Positions 1 through 10,239 of a stretch of 64,000 nt of DNA are shown here, piece after piece. The stretch is from Boesenbergia rotunda (lineage: Eukaryota; Streptophyta; Magnoliopsida; Zingiberales; Zingiberaceae). The stretch spans positions 121,872 to 185,871 of the forward strand of contig JAGFNQ010005263.1 of the NCBI GenBank assembly GCA_024364735.1. Direction: 5' to 3'. The translations under genes and the position numbers were made by a program. The notes beneath the pieces are model-generated. The model was not told the DNA's origin, did not search any database, and saw only the letters and a list, made by a program, of their open reading frames with translations. How positions within the stretch are numbered: position 1 is the first letter of the stretch; every line of letters starts with the position of its first letter.

Positions 1-131
1 CCTCCGAAGTAACGCGCACTTCCTCCTAGAGCCTCCTGGACACAGAACCTCATCTTTAGCATTTTGTCATCAGTCTGAATGATCAGAATCACTCTTGGAA
101 GTTATGTTTGAAGCTGAGGGGTCGAAGCCCC

Positions 132-138
132 TTTTATA
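132..138 (-). promoter_or_regulatory. TATA box of A 3' LTR
   Basis: The complement reads TATAAAAG, a good plant TATA element. The equivalent site in the other LTR is 6450-6456. It marks the U3/R border, with transcription towards lower coordinates. Confidence 0.5.
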
Positions 139-825
139 CGCTTCATTCGGGCGCATGTGATGATGGGGGCGCCCTTATAGACTTGATCAAACCTTATCCC
201 CACGCCGAACTCGCCGCGATTGTTAAAATCTCTGACCAGGGCACCCCGGACCTCCCAAGCACCTGAGTGAAGGCTTATCTGTATTTTGAACTCGAAACAG
301 CAAATATAGCTTTCAACTTGGGCGCCTGTATCATCCCGGGCGCCTGAATGGTAGCCTATTCTGCCTTCTTCACGAAACTGCATCTTTTGCTCTTTGGGTT
401 GGGCGCCTGGATCCTACTGGGCGCCTGGCTTCAAAGCTTCCAGCCCAAAGCTGGTTTTTGTCCTTTAATCTGGGCGCCCCCATCAATAGGGATGCCTGGC
501 TTGGCTGGTTTCCAGCCCCTTGCCTGCTTTGTCTCCGGTTCTTGGTACCTGCAAGATACACAAATACAAAGCAAATATACACACAATATTAGCCTTAAGG
601 ACTTGGTTCGGACTTCGAATTTCCATGATACCCTAGGTCGAACTGATGCAAGTTCCCACCCCCGAGAACGCGCCTTTCACCTACTCCATTCAGGAGATGG
701 TTGCCACCCAGTCCTTCAGGTGGACTTTTGCTTAGCTTCCGATACTCTCGGATCTCGAGACGTCTGTACCCTGACCCGTCTCTACTTCTGTCCTTAGTCA
801 TCGCTCATCTAAGTTGCTCAGTCCC

Positions 826-1100
826 TCGGACCAAGACTTCGTGCCCAAACCCTAAGTCCAGGACTTCGGTGCCCAACCCTTGGCCAGGTCTTCGTGCCCA
901 ATTCCTCGAACTAGGTCTTCGGTGCCCAACCCTCGGCCAGGTCTTCTTGCCCAGTCCTCGACCAGGACTTCGTGCCCACCTTCCGAGCAGGTCTTCGATG
1001 CCCAGCCCTTTGCCATGACTTAGTGCCCAATCCATGATCAGGGCTTAGTGCCCAATTCTTCGAACCAGGACTTATTGCCTAGATCTACTAGGACTTTGGT
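826..1100. repeat. tandem ~30-bp array in A 3' LTR (cttcggtgcccaa words)
   Basis: About nine degenerate units share the core cttcgtgccca followed by a variable word such as accctcggccagg or agtcctcgaccagg. Some variable words are short inverted repeats, for example GTCCT/AGGAC around 955-971. The matching array in the 5' LTR is at 7139-7410. Confidence 0.75.
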
Positions 1101-1219
1101 CCATTTTCTTACTTCTCTATTAACTCCCCTTCCCTTGTTCAATGTATCACTGACTTAAGTGTATTGTCAAACATTAAAACTCTTAGAGGAGGGCATCACT
1201 GATGCAACTTGCACCAACA

Positions 1220-1233
1220 ATTTCCCTCTTTTT
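1220..1233 (-). promoter_or_regulatory. polypurine tract of element A
   Basis: On the minus strand the sequence reads AAAAAGAGGGAAAT immediately before the LTR start TGTTGG. It is the plus-strand priming site of a minus-strand LTR retrotransposon and confirms which LTR is the 3' one. Confidence 0.75.
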
Positions 1234-3170
1234 GATGATTGACAATATCTTAAGTTAGATTGGTTGAAAGGGCTAAACTTTAACTCTTGGGATCAAATGA
1301 AAAAAAAATGATCTAAGTTTTGAAAGTCCATTTTTGATCCTCTAGGGAAAAATAGGAAAAAATTTCTAACTTTCACTCTCCCCCCTTTTTGAAAAGCATT
1401 TTGATTTTTTGATCCTTTGGAAAGAGAGAAAAAAACATTTATTTCTAAGTTAAGGCACATCTCTCCCCATTTGTCATACATAAAAAAAACCAAAAATATT
1501 TGCACCAACAATGGAAACCTTTGGTTCTTTTTGAAAATACTTAGTGTAATTTTTGAAAGCATAATATAAAACTAAGTACTTAAATTGTACCCAAAAAGAA
1601 TTTCTATTTTGTCACAAAAAAACTTCTCACTTTAAAAAATATTGCTTTAGAACAACTTTAAAAAAGATTTACTCATAAAAAGATTTTCACTAGTGCATTT
1701 TGAGAAAGCTTTGTATTTTGAAAGATATATTGCACTTTTGAGAAAAACCAGTATTTTGGAAAATGCAAAACTTCGAAAGACTACTATGAGCTTTGAAAAG
1801 TGCAAGTACTTTGAAAAATATTATGATCTTTTGAAAAATGCAAGTACTTTTGAAAGATTATGTAATTTTTGAAAAATATAAGTAACTTTGAAAGATATTA
1901 TGCATTTTTGAAAAATATTTGCAATTTTGGAAAATATAAGTATTTCTGAAAAATATTATGCATATTTTGCAAGTACTGAGCTTTGAAAAATTAAGTACTT
2001 TTGAAAAAGATTAGACTTTGAAAAATATAAGTACTTTTTTAAAAAAAATATTATGCATTTTGAAAACATAATATTTTACTTGACTAGGTTTCTTTTCCAG
2101 TCTGACACAATCCTAGGAACCCTTGTTAACTACAAGGACATTTTCCTAAGTGTCCTAGAATTTCTTTCCAACTCAAGTAACTATTTTTTCCAAACAGAAT
2201 TTTGATAAGACAAAAAGAAAAATGATAGTACTTTGAGAATATATGCAAGTATATTTTGAAAAATGTATAAACTTTTAAAGACACAGTATTTTACTTGACT
2301 TAGTTTATCTTCTAGTCTAACACAATCATAGGAAATCTTGTTAGCTACATGGACATTTTCCTAAGTGTCCTGAAAAATTTTCCAAACTCAAGGAAAACCT
2401 TATTTCAATTGATTAAAACCAGATAAATTTTTGAAAATTATATATATATATATTTTAAAAGAAGAATTATTAAAATGATAATATTTGAAGGGATACTTAT
2501 GTTTTCGAAAAGGATTTGAAAATACCGTGCATGAAAACATTTGAAGTATTCAATAATTCTTTTAATTTGACCTCCCCCTAAACTTGACCCAGTCCTGGGA
2601 AGCTTGTTGACCACAAGTACTCTTCCTCTAAGTCTTTAAGATTTGGTTCAAATCAAAAAGAATTATTTAACAATTTCAAAAATAATTGCCAACAAAAACT
2701 TGTTAGAGAATTTTCTTTTGACTTAGACTCCCCCTAAATTTGACACATCCTAGGAGTCCTTATGGATCATGAAGTAGACCTTTCTCTGTGTCTTTAGGGT
2801 TTATCAAAGTCAAAGCAACATGTAATTTTTGAAAATATAATAATTTTTTTTAACGCATAATCCTTTTTCGGAAACATAAGTGATAATGATTTAAAGCGCA
2901 GTTTTCGAAAAGTATTAAAAAAAACTCCCCCTGTACCCGACACCGTTTGACTCTATCTAAGTGCCCTAAGGGACTTTAGTGTTGTCCTAAGAGGCTTGTG
3001 TCTAATTGTGTGAGTCAAACAATTTTCAAAAGGGTATAATTTTTGAAAACATATAATATATTGGCAATCAAACAATCATGAAATCCATGAATACATTATT
3101 ATGTTAAAGCACTATTTTGAAAATATATTTTTAGAAAGTATTCTAACAATTTTGAAAAATATTTTTGAAA
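1234..3170 (-). other. non-coding 3' internal region of A
   Basis: This AT-rich stretch contains dozens of degenerate words of the type ttttgaaaaatattatgca and aagtacttttgaaa. Similar filler lies next to the PPT in H (10500-11150) and I (56300-56880), so it belongs to the family. Between about 2080 and 3010, four to five diverged copies of a longer block occur, each with cacaatcctagga-like and gacattttcctaagtgtcc-like words (near 2106, 2321, 2588, 2744 and 2935). The second word is an inverted repeat, AGGACA/TGTCCT. No gene is seen and no pol remains. Confidence 0.6.
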
Positions 3171-3197
3171 AATATTTTTCAATTTATTAGTCCTTAA

Positions 3198-3263
3198 CAT
3201 CTCACCCATTTTAGATGTCTCAATACAGCAAGCATGGTTGCCTTATGGGTGCCTTGTGAGATG
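3198..3263 (-). other. conserved stem-loop (copy in A)
   Basis: The arms catctcac (3198-3205) and gtgagatg (3256-3263) are exact complements around a 50-nt loop. Equivalent hairpins occur in H (11218-11275) and twice in I (57278-57333 and 60437-60495), with compensating arm changes in one copy. It lies about 100 nt downstream, in element orientation, of the conserved spacer block at 3367-3620. Confidence 0.6.
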
Positions 3264-3366
3264 CTTGAATCATTTTTCCTAATTCATTGTTAAATGTAAG
3301 GTTTAACTGAAACTAGTGTTAGATTCAAATCTGACAATAGTAAAGTGAATTTGATTTTCAGTAATT

Positions 3367-3620
3367 GGCTTCCAGGTCTTGGTGAGGCACTAGACCTTCT
3401 TTGGTCGTAGCCTTATTCGATCATCAACCCTTTGCTTGACAATGCCTTTTATAGAAAATTCATTTTCAAGTTACTTCTTGAAAGATTTTGGTCTAACTAG
3501 TTTGGGTCATGGATCGGTAGCTTCAGCTAGTTCCACCATAAAGGTTTCCCTAACATACTATCATCTCACCTCCTCCCAATACTAGGTTGTTCAAGTTTCA
3601 ATTATCCTTTTTCCTATAAC
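3367..3620 (-). other. conserved non-coding spacer block (gag-pol spacer homologue) in A
   Basis: The block holds the words ggcttccaggtcttgg, ggtcgtagccttat, ggtagcttcagctagttcc and ccctaacatactatcatctc. It aligns by eye with 11384-11560 (H) and 60688-60905 (I), and partly with 14530-14637 (G, other strand). In I it sits between gag and pol. Here pol is absent but the block remains. No frame is open across it. Confidence 0.6.
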
Positions 3621-3829
3621 CATTCTAATTTATGCATAAAATTAAAAGTGAATGATATGACATATATTAAAGAAAATAGCAGATGCATGTCCATGGCATT
3701 CATGCATGATTCAAATAAGTCAAAAGACATTTTATTAAGTTTCTAAAAAAGTATCAAATTCCCGATTTGATACATGTCGTGTGAACCCGCGAATATGTCA
3801 ACCCACTTTGACATATTTAATGTTATTAA

Positions 3830-4850
3830 TTTTAATTGTTATAGTTTGGGTAAGATTTTATTTTAGTTCGATTTTAAGTTATTTAAGATTTAGTTAGATT
3901 CAAGTTAATTAATAATTAATTGAAGTTGAATTAATTAGAAATTAATTGAGGTAGAATTAATTAATTAAAATTGAATTGAATTAATTTTAATTAATTTTAA
4001 TTGAATTAATTAATTTTGATTTGATTTAATTAAGATTTAATTGAATTAATTTGAGTTAATTTGAATTTGATTTAATTAAGATTTAATTGAATTAATTTGA
4101 GTTAATTTGAATTTGATTTAATTAAGACTTAATTGAATTAATTTGAATTAATTTGAATTTGATTTAATTAAGATTAAATTGCATTAATCTGAATTTGATT
4201 TAATTAAGACTTAATTGAATTAATTTGAATTTGATTTAATTAAGACTTAATTGAATTTCTTTGAATTTGAATTTGAGTTAATAAATATTTAATTGAATTA
4301 ATTTAAATTTGATTTAATTAAGACTTAATTAAATTAATTTAAATTAATTTGAATTTGATTTAATTAAGACTTAATTGAATTTCATTGAATTTTAATTTGA
4401 ATTTGATTTAATTAAGATTTAATTGAATTAATTTGAATTTGAATTTGAATTTGATTTAATTATGATATAAATGTATTAATTTGAATTTTAATTTGAATTT
4501 GATTTAATTAAGATTTAGTTGAATTAATTTGAATTTGAATTTGAATTTGATTTAATTATGATTTAATTGAATTAATTTGAATTTGAATTTGAATTTGATT
4601 TAATTAAGATTTAATTGAATTAATTTAAGTTTGAATTAATTAAGATTTAATTGAATTAATTTAATGTTAAATTAATTAAGAATTAATTGAATTAATTTAA
4701 GTTTAAATTAATTAAGATATAATTGAATTAATTTAATTATGATTTAATTGAATTATTTTGAGTTTGAATTAATTAAGATTTAATTGAATTAATTTGAATT
4801 TGATTTAATTATGATTTGAATAATTAAGGTTGAAATGATTAATTACTAGT
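3830..4850. repeat. AT-rich tandem array, about 1 kb
   Basis: Degenerate units of roughly 30-40 bp combine gaattaatttgaatttg, atttaattaag and acttaattg. The palindromic core ttaattaa recurs throughout. The array lies inside element A between the gag remnant and the spacer block. It is probably a local expansion rather than a satellite with its own genomic location. Confidence 0.8.
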
Positions 4851-5439
4851 TGTGGATTTAAGTTCATAATTTTAATTATTTTGAAAATTTCTGACTCATC
4901 TACTATTTCTTCCTTATTTATCTTTTCATGTTTTTCCAATAATTCTGTTTTATTTGAATCTTTATGATTTTTATTGACTATGACCTTAATCTTAGATAAT
5001 TCCATCTCCTCCTCAAGATTAGATCTTTCCATATCCTCAAAGTAGGTCGAGTAAAATGGGCCACTAGTTAATTTTTCAGGATTATCTAAGAGAATAATTA
5101 AATTATTATCTAAAGAGACATCATCTCCACTATCCTCAGAATTATCCTTATTATCCTCAGAATTATCCTCATTATCCTCAGACTTATCCTTATTATCCTC
5201 AAGATTTTTAAATTTGAATTCATAATTATCTAAAGGATTTTCATATTTTAATTCAGATTTATCCTTAAGATTTCAAATTTGAGTTCAAATTCATACAAAG
5301 GATTTTCAAATTTGAATTCATAATTATCTAAAGAATTTTAAGATTTTAATTCAGAATTAAAATTATTAAGATTTTCAAACATAATTTCAGTAATTTTAGC
5401 AGATCTGATTTCAGAATTAATAATAGTAAAATTATCAGA
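4851..5439 (-). other. low-complexity segment, possible degraded gag tail
   Basis: The minus strand is rich in Asp, Asn, Glu, Lys and Ile codons, with an open stretch at 4805-5032 that I do not recognise. From 5085 to 5345 it consists of minisatellite words built on attatcctcagaa and gaattcataattatctaaag. It may be expanded sequence from an acidic gag C-terminus, but no domain is identifiable. Confidence 0.4.
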
Positions 5440-5850
5440 TCAATTTTCAGAATTAATTTTACAAATTAATTTATTGATATTGATTATTAAAGAGTTAATT
5501 TTTGATAGTTTATTACTGTCTACATTATCTAGTTGATCATGCAAGACATTAATTTGCCTATTTACACAATTTAATTTTTTAGTAAAATTATCTAAATAAT
5601 TTACATAAGAAAGTGTAGGAGATTTAAAAATTTTTGGAACATAAATTTTACGTACCGTTGCTGGAGACTTGTTTTTGTAGTGTTTATACTTTTCGCATTT
5701 GAAGCATCTGATGTGGTCCTTGTTCCTCCGGACTTCTGGCACTGGTGCCTCCTTTGCCGTCGGTGAGGAACGATTCTTACGAGTAGGGCACTAATTTTTA
5801 TAGTGCCCTATCTCCCTGCATGTGAAACATATAACATGAAATTTAAAAAT
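5440..5850 (-). pseudogene. gag zinc-knuckle remnant of element A
   Basis: The minus strand encodes two CCHC-type nucleocapsid knuckles in one frame. The first (about 5786-5829) is CFTCREIGHYKN followed by a stop and Cys. The second (about 5660-5706) is CFKCEKYKHYKNKS, with the last Cys replaced. They are separated by a Pro/Arg/Lys-rich linker and followed by an Asn/Lys/Ile-rich tail ending at 5440. Such knuckles bind genomic RNA in the virus-like particle. The capsid part expected between the primer site (5949) and the knuckles is missing, so the element has a 5' internal deletion and cannot make a working Gag. It supports the copia assignment and the minus orientation. Confidence 0.65.
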
Positions 5851-5948
5851 AGACATTTAAAAAATTATACCTGATTCACCCCTAGGCTCCCCCTCAACTC
5901 CTGGCGTTATTGCTCCATCGGTGGTTAGTCCGGTGAAGAGCGGCCTGA

Positions 5949-5959
5949 CTCTGATACCA
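5949..5959 (-). promoter_or_regulatory. primer binding site of element A
   Basis: The complement reads TGGTATCAGAG, the plant initiator-methionine tRNA 3'-end complement. It lies 2 nt from the LTR edge at 5962 and starts minus-strand cDNA synthesis. Confidence 0.85.
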
Positions 5960-6449
5960 CTTGTAGGACCGGTGTCGTCGATAGAGGGGGGGTGAATATC
6001 AACCGTGAAAACCTTCGTAGAAAACTCGTCGATCGTTCTAGACTCAAAGCGTTAGTGCAGCGGAAAAGTAAAGCAGAAAACTAAAAGAACACAGCAGACA
6101 CGCGGGATTTATTTACTTGGTTCCTGACCCCCCAAGGTTAGTACTTCCAAGGCCTATGTACTCGGCGTGAGTCCACTATTGGTCTCCTTTCCAGAATTTC
6201 CAGAGGCGGAGAAAACCCATCTTACAGTTGATAATTACAATGAAAAAGATATGAAATTAAGTGCGGAATAATAAAAAGCAAACCAAACAATTTATGTCGA
6301 AGCCTCGGCTGAACTAGACCTCCGAAGTGCCACACACTTCCTCCTAGAGCATCCCGAACACAGAACCTCATCTTTAGTGCTTTGTCATCAATCAGAATGA
6401 TCAGAATCGCTCTTGGAAGTTGTGTTTGAAGCTGAGGAGTCGAAGCCCC

Positions 6450-6456
6450 TTTTATA
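6450..6456 (-). promoter_or_regulatory. TATA box of A 5' LTR
   Basis: The complement reads TATAAAAGGGG. It drives transcription leftwards through the gag remnant. GGCGCC words lie 30-60 bp and further upstream in element orientation. Confidence 0.5.
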
Positions 6457-7138
6457 GGCTTCATTCGGGCGCTTGTGATGATGGGGGCGCCCCTATAGAC
6501 TTGGTCAAACCTTATCCCCGCGCCGAACTCGCCGCGGCTTATAAAATCTCTGACCAGGGCGCCCCGGACCTCCCAAGCACCTGAGTGAAGGTTTATCTGT
6601 GTTTCGAACTCGAAACAGCAAATACAACTTTCAACTTGGGCGCCTGCATCATCCCGGGCGCCTGAATGGTAGCCTATTCTGCCTTCTTCATGAAACTACA
6701 TCTTTTGCCCTTTGGACTAGGCGCCTGGATCCTACTGGGCACCTGGCTTCAAAGCTTCCAGCCCAAAGCCGGTTTTTGTCCATTGATCTGGGCGCCCCCA
6801 TCAATAGGGGCGCCTGGCTTGGCTGGTTTCCAGCCCCTTGCCTGCTTTGTCTCCGGTTCTTGGTACATGCAAGATATACAAATACAAAGCAAATATACAC
6901 ACAATATTAGTCTTAAGGACTTGGTTTGGACTTCGGATTTCCACAAAACCCTAGGTTGAACCGACGCAAGTTCCCACCCCCGAGAACGCACCTTTCACCT
7001 ACTCCATTCAGGAGACGGTTGTCACCCAGTCCTTCGGGTGGACTTTTGCTTAGCTTCCGATACTCTCGGATCTTGAGACGTCCGAACCCTGACCAGTCTC
7101 TACTTCTGTCCTTAGTCATTGCTCAGCTATGGTGCTCA

Positions 7139-7410
7139 GTCCTCGGACCAAGACTTCCTGCCCAGACCCTAAGTCCAAGATTTCGGTGCCCAACCCTCCG
7201 CCAGGTCTTCGTGCCCAATTCCTCGAACCAGGTCTTCAGTGCCCAACCCTCGGCCAGGTCTTCTTGCCCAGTCCTCGACCAGGACTTCGTGCCCACCTTC
7301 CGAGCAGGTCTTCGGTGCCCAGCCATTTGCCAGGACTTAGTGCCCAATCCATGATTAGGACTTAGTGCCCAATTCTTTGAACCAGGACTTATTGCCTATA
7401 TTTACTAGGA
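7139..7410. repeat. tandem ~30-bp array in A 5' LTR
   Basis: Units with the constant core cttcgtgccca and a changing word (accctccgccagg, attcctcgaaccagg, agtcctcgaccagg) match the array at 826-1100 unit for unit. The array therefore pre-dates this insertion. Confidence 0.75.
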
Positions 7411-7536
7411 CTTTGGTCCATTTTGTTACTCCTCTCTTAACTCCCCTTCCCTTGTTCAATGTATCACTGACTTAAGTGTATTGTCAAACATTAAAACACT
7501 TAGAGGAGGACATCACTGATGCAACTTGCACCAACA

Positions 7537-8069
7537 GAGAAAACCCAAGTGGGGCTCCCGAGGCCTCTCGGGTGCCTGTATACTTGAGCGTCCGAGACCT
7601 CTCAAGCGCCTGTATACTCAGGCGCCAAGTCCCTTTGGGGAACCCTCAAAGTAGTTGGGTCCTTTTCTTTAGCTGTAAAACAAGTTAGTCCAAGTGCAAT
7701 AAATAATATATAAAATAAATGCATGTATAACAACCAAAGCTGTCTGATCTTGACTTTGAATTTCAAATGAAATCGTAAGTCAGACCGACGCCTGCTCTTC
7801 CCTCTTCCGAGGAACACGTCCTTACCTACTCTACTTTGAAGAAGTTATCTTTTGCTAACCGACACCTCTGATTGGACTTTTGCTCGGCCTCCGAAGCTCC
7901 CGGATCTCGAGACATCCATACCTCGACCCGTCCCTACTTCTGTCTGTTGTCCTCGCTCGGGTAAGTCTTCTGGCCAATCTTTCATATCAGGTCTTCGTTC
8001 CCAACCTACAGTCAGGACTTCGATGCCTAGCTATTGGCTAGGACTTCATGCTTAGTCCTTGATTAGGAC
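7537..8069 (-). repeat. 3' LTR of SIRE-like element H, first part
   Basis: This is LTR sequence related to A, G and I. It has GGCGCC-type words (7600-7625), the shared gaccgacgcctgctcttccc block (7780-7805), and a hairpin-word array (7960-8069) including CCTAGC/GGCTAGG-type and GTCCT/AGGAC inverted repeats. It is interrupted at 8070 by a solo LTR and resumes at 10086. The left part was separated by insertion of A at 7536. Confidence 0.7.
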
Positions 8070-8256
8070 TGATAGATGTGTATACTGAAAGACATGCTTC
8101 TTTTATATATATGAACATTTTTTTTTGAAAAGAGAATCACAACCACACTAGGTGCATGTTTATATTAGTACATGCATAAAGTCCAATTACTTTGCATTGT
8201 AGATAACATGGTATGTGGTATCACATGGAAGATCATGTTATCAGTTCCTTGCTTAG

Positions 8257-8264
8257 TATAAATA
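8257..8264 (+). promoter_or_regulatory. TATA box in solo LTR
   Basis: TATAAATAGAGG is a near-ideal plant TATA box about 187 bp from the LTR start. Confidence 0.5.
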
Positions 8265-9077
8265 GAGGCCCACAACCGAGATGGAATTGGACAACTCATC
8301 GGAATGGTTGTAGTGTAATTAGGTATGGTTGGTCTTGACCATAGAATTACACTAGTGTGCTTTGAGTACATTGAGCAGAACCAAAACCAGAGGTCATCCA
8401 ATTTGTATTGACTTAATAATTGGATAGAACCTCAGATTTATTATGGAGTACGATTCCTAAATCTCGATATAATAATGGACACATATAATTAATTATTAGT
8501 TTTTTGATTTACCAATGGGTGAGATGTATTCTATTAGATCGATAGGCCTGGTAAGTTGGGAAATAATATTAATTATATGGTGTGCCATTGATTATTGACG
8601 GAATCTGTGTCCTGGTGAGTCGGGATGATGATGCCCCCTTGATGAGCTCAAAAGGTTCATCGTGCTAAACCTTGCAAGTGGATTTGATCCGGCACGATGA
8701 TAAGGTTGAGTGGTACTAGTCAAGGACCCAGAGGTTAATTAATTTAAATTGTCAGTAATTTAATTAATTAACGGGCATTCGAGATCTTAAACACGGGGGG
8801 ATGGACGACTCGTAATAAGTGGAGCCCATATGTAAATATGGGGGTTGGTGAGGTAATTCAATAGGGGTCCTTTAGTGGAATGGATCCTCATTAATGGACT
8901 GGGTTCATTAGCAGGCCAAGATCCAACTCCTCCTCATGGTCCCTACTGTAGCCCTAGATATACCCCATGTGACATGAAACTAAGTGAATGATTAATTCAA
9001 AGAAACACAAGAAAACTCTAAGTTTTTCCTCTCTCCTCTTCTCTCTGCGACACCGAAAGGAAGGGAGCAATTCTTCA

Positions 9078-9275
9078 ATTAATTGGAAACGCATGCAATT
9101 AATTGGCAACGCATGTGCAATTAATTGTGCTCTTCTTCAATTAATTGGAAACACATGTAATTAATTGGCAACGCATGCTGTTCTCCAATTAATTGGAAAC
9201 GCATGCAATTAATTGGTGCTTCTCCAATTAATTGCAACGCATGCAATTAATCCAACCCTTCTCCAATTAATTGCT
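9078..9275. repeat. CAATTAATTG / GCATGC palindrome array in solo LTR
   Basis: About ten copies of the perfect palindrome CAATTAATTG (often CCAATTAATTGG) alternate with aacgcatgc words, spaced about 12-30 bp. The related LTR of element B lacks this block, so it was gained or lost within the family. Confidence 0.8.
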
Positions 9276-9325
9276 GGGAATTAATCGTTCTCAATCAGAT
9301 TGGTGGCCTTCTCCTATAAAAGCTG

Positions 9326-9485
9326 CTCACGGCAACTTGTGGAGAAGTGAGAAAAGAAAAGGAGAAGTACACGGCGCAACTTATAAAGAGAGTGGCTCAC
9401 GGCAAGTTGTGGAGAGAGCAAAGTTGCTCACAGTGCAACTTGTGAAGAGAGCAGTTGCTCACGGCACAACTTGTGGAGAAATTTT
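9326..9485. repeat. tandem gctcacggcaacttgtggaga array
   Basis: Four to five degenerate units of about 30-38 bp (gctcacggcacaacttgtggaga types) lie directly after the palindrome array in the solo LTR leader. They are not coding as far as I can see. Confidence 0.65.
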
Positions 9486-10085
9486 TTCTCCAAGCAAAGT
9501 TGTTTAAACAAGTTGTCGTGGACTCGAGCGCCGGTGGAGGAGAGAATTAGTAGAGTTTTGTGTTTGAATTATCTTCTTCCTCGGAGTGGCCGGCGGCATC
9601 CCTTTTGGTTAGGGATTGGTTGGCGCAAGGAGAAGGGATCAACTTGGTGGCCACAGGTCTTGGTAGATCGTCGCCCACACGATGTCCAAGAGGGGAGGGT
9701 CATACAGTAGAAGATCGTAAGGTAACGGAAGGTATATTCTTCCTTGGCTCCTTTCATTCTTATTTGTACCTTATTCAATTGCCTCGTCATTTCATGTTTG
9801 TTATTTAATTATTTTGATTGTGAATCATAGTCAATAATTATTTAACTGGACCCGACCATAAACACAAAAGCCGACGATCAACTCGTCGCCTTTTCTGTGG
9901 TCGAACGGTCGAGCAAATTGCAAGACCAATTTTGGTAATTGGCTAAGTTGCAATTTGAATCATTCGATACGGTACGAGACAGTCGATGGGAAATGACTCT
10001 CTATTCAGATTAAATTTTTTAATCCGTAGGCATAGAGAGGTCTCTCGGATCGACCAGGTATCCGCTTAGGAAACCCAACAAGGAC

Positions 10086-10239
10086 TTCATGCTCGACCCT
10101 GCAGGTCAAGACTTCATGCCTAGACAAACTAGGGCTTTCCTGCACACTTAGCAAATATATTAGATCACAACACAAACCTAACTTTGAACCCTTTGCCATT
10201 ATCAAAACCAGGTGTGATCTGGTGCTTCCGGCACCAACA
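10086..10239 (-). repeat. 3' LTR of element H, second part
   Basis: The sequence continues H's LTR after the solo LTR and its duplicated aggac. It ends gcaccaaca at 10239, the same terminus as A and I, followed by a PPT. It contains a short ctag/ctag inverted repeat and a gcttccggcaccaaca end. Confidence 0.7.

Larger units (their letters stand above)
1..1219 (-). repeat. 3' LTR of SIRE-like copia element A (cut by window edge)
   Basis: This is the downstream LTR of a minus-strand Ty1/copia element. It matches 6319-7536 closely along its whole length, so about 357 bp lie outside the window. The right end reads ...gcaccaaca, the complement of an LTR start TGTTGGTGC, and is followed directly by a polypurine tract, which fixes the boundary. 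Inside are a minus-strand TATA box near 132-138, a GGCGCC-rich stretch (about 320-500) and a roughly 30-bp tandem array (826-1100). No coding potential is apparent; frames across the LTR are chance reading of repeats. Confidence 0.85.
5962..7536 (-). repeat. 5' LTR of SIRE-like copia element A
   Basis: This complete 1575-bp LTR begins on the plus strand with tgtaggacc next to the primer site and ends ccaaca at 7536. In element orientation it starts TGTTGGTGCAAGTTGC and ends with a C-rich tract (gatattcacccccc) shared with G, F and I. It has a TATA box (6450-6456), GGCGCC-rich U3 words (6640-6815) and a 30-bp tandem array (7139-7410). The right neighbour is the interior of another LTR (H), so A inserted into H. 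The matching target duplication would be outside the window. Confidence 0.85.
8070..10080 (+). mobile_element. solo copia LTR with 5-bp target duplication
   Basis: The 2011-bp segment starts tgatagatg and ends cccaaca. It is flanked by aggac on both sides (8065-8069 and 10081-10085), so it is a true insertion reduced to one LTR by recombination. Its start and its last third match the 5' LTR of element B (27182-28983). The middle differs: it carries CAATTAATTG palindrome arrays absent from B. A TATA box lies at 8257-8264. Confidence 0.9.

Noticed and set aside
8065..10085. Solo LTR as part of a full-length element with H internal sequence
   Set aside because: The flanking aggac duplication on both sides and LTR sequence of H continuing directly on each side show it is a solo insertion.
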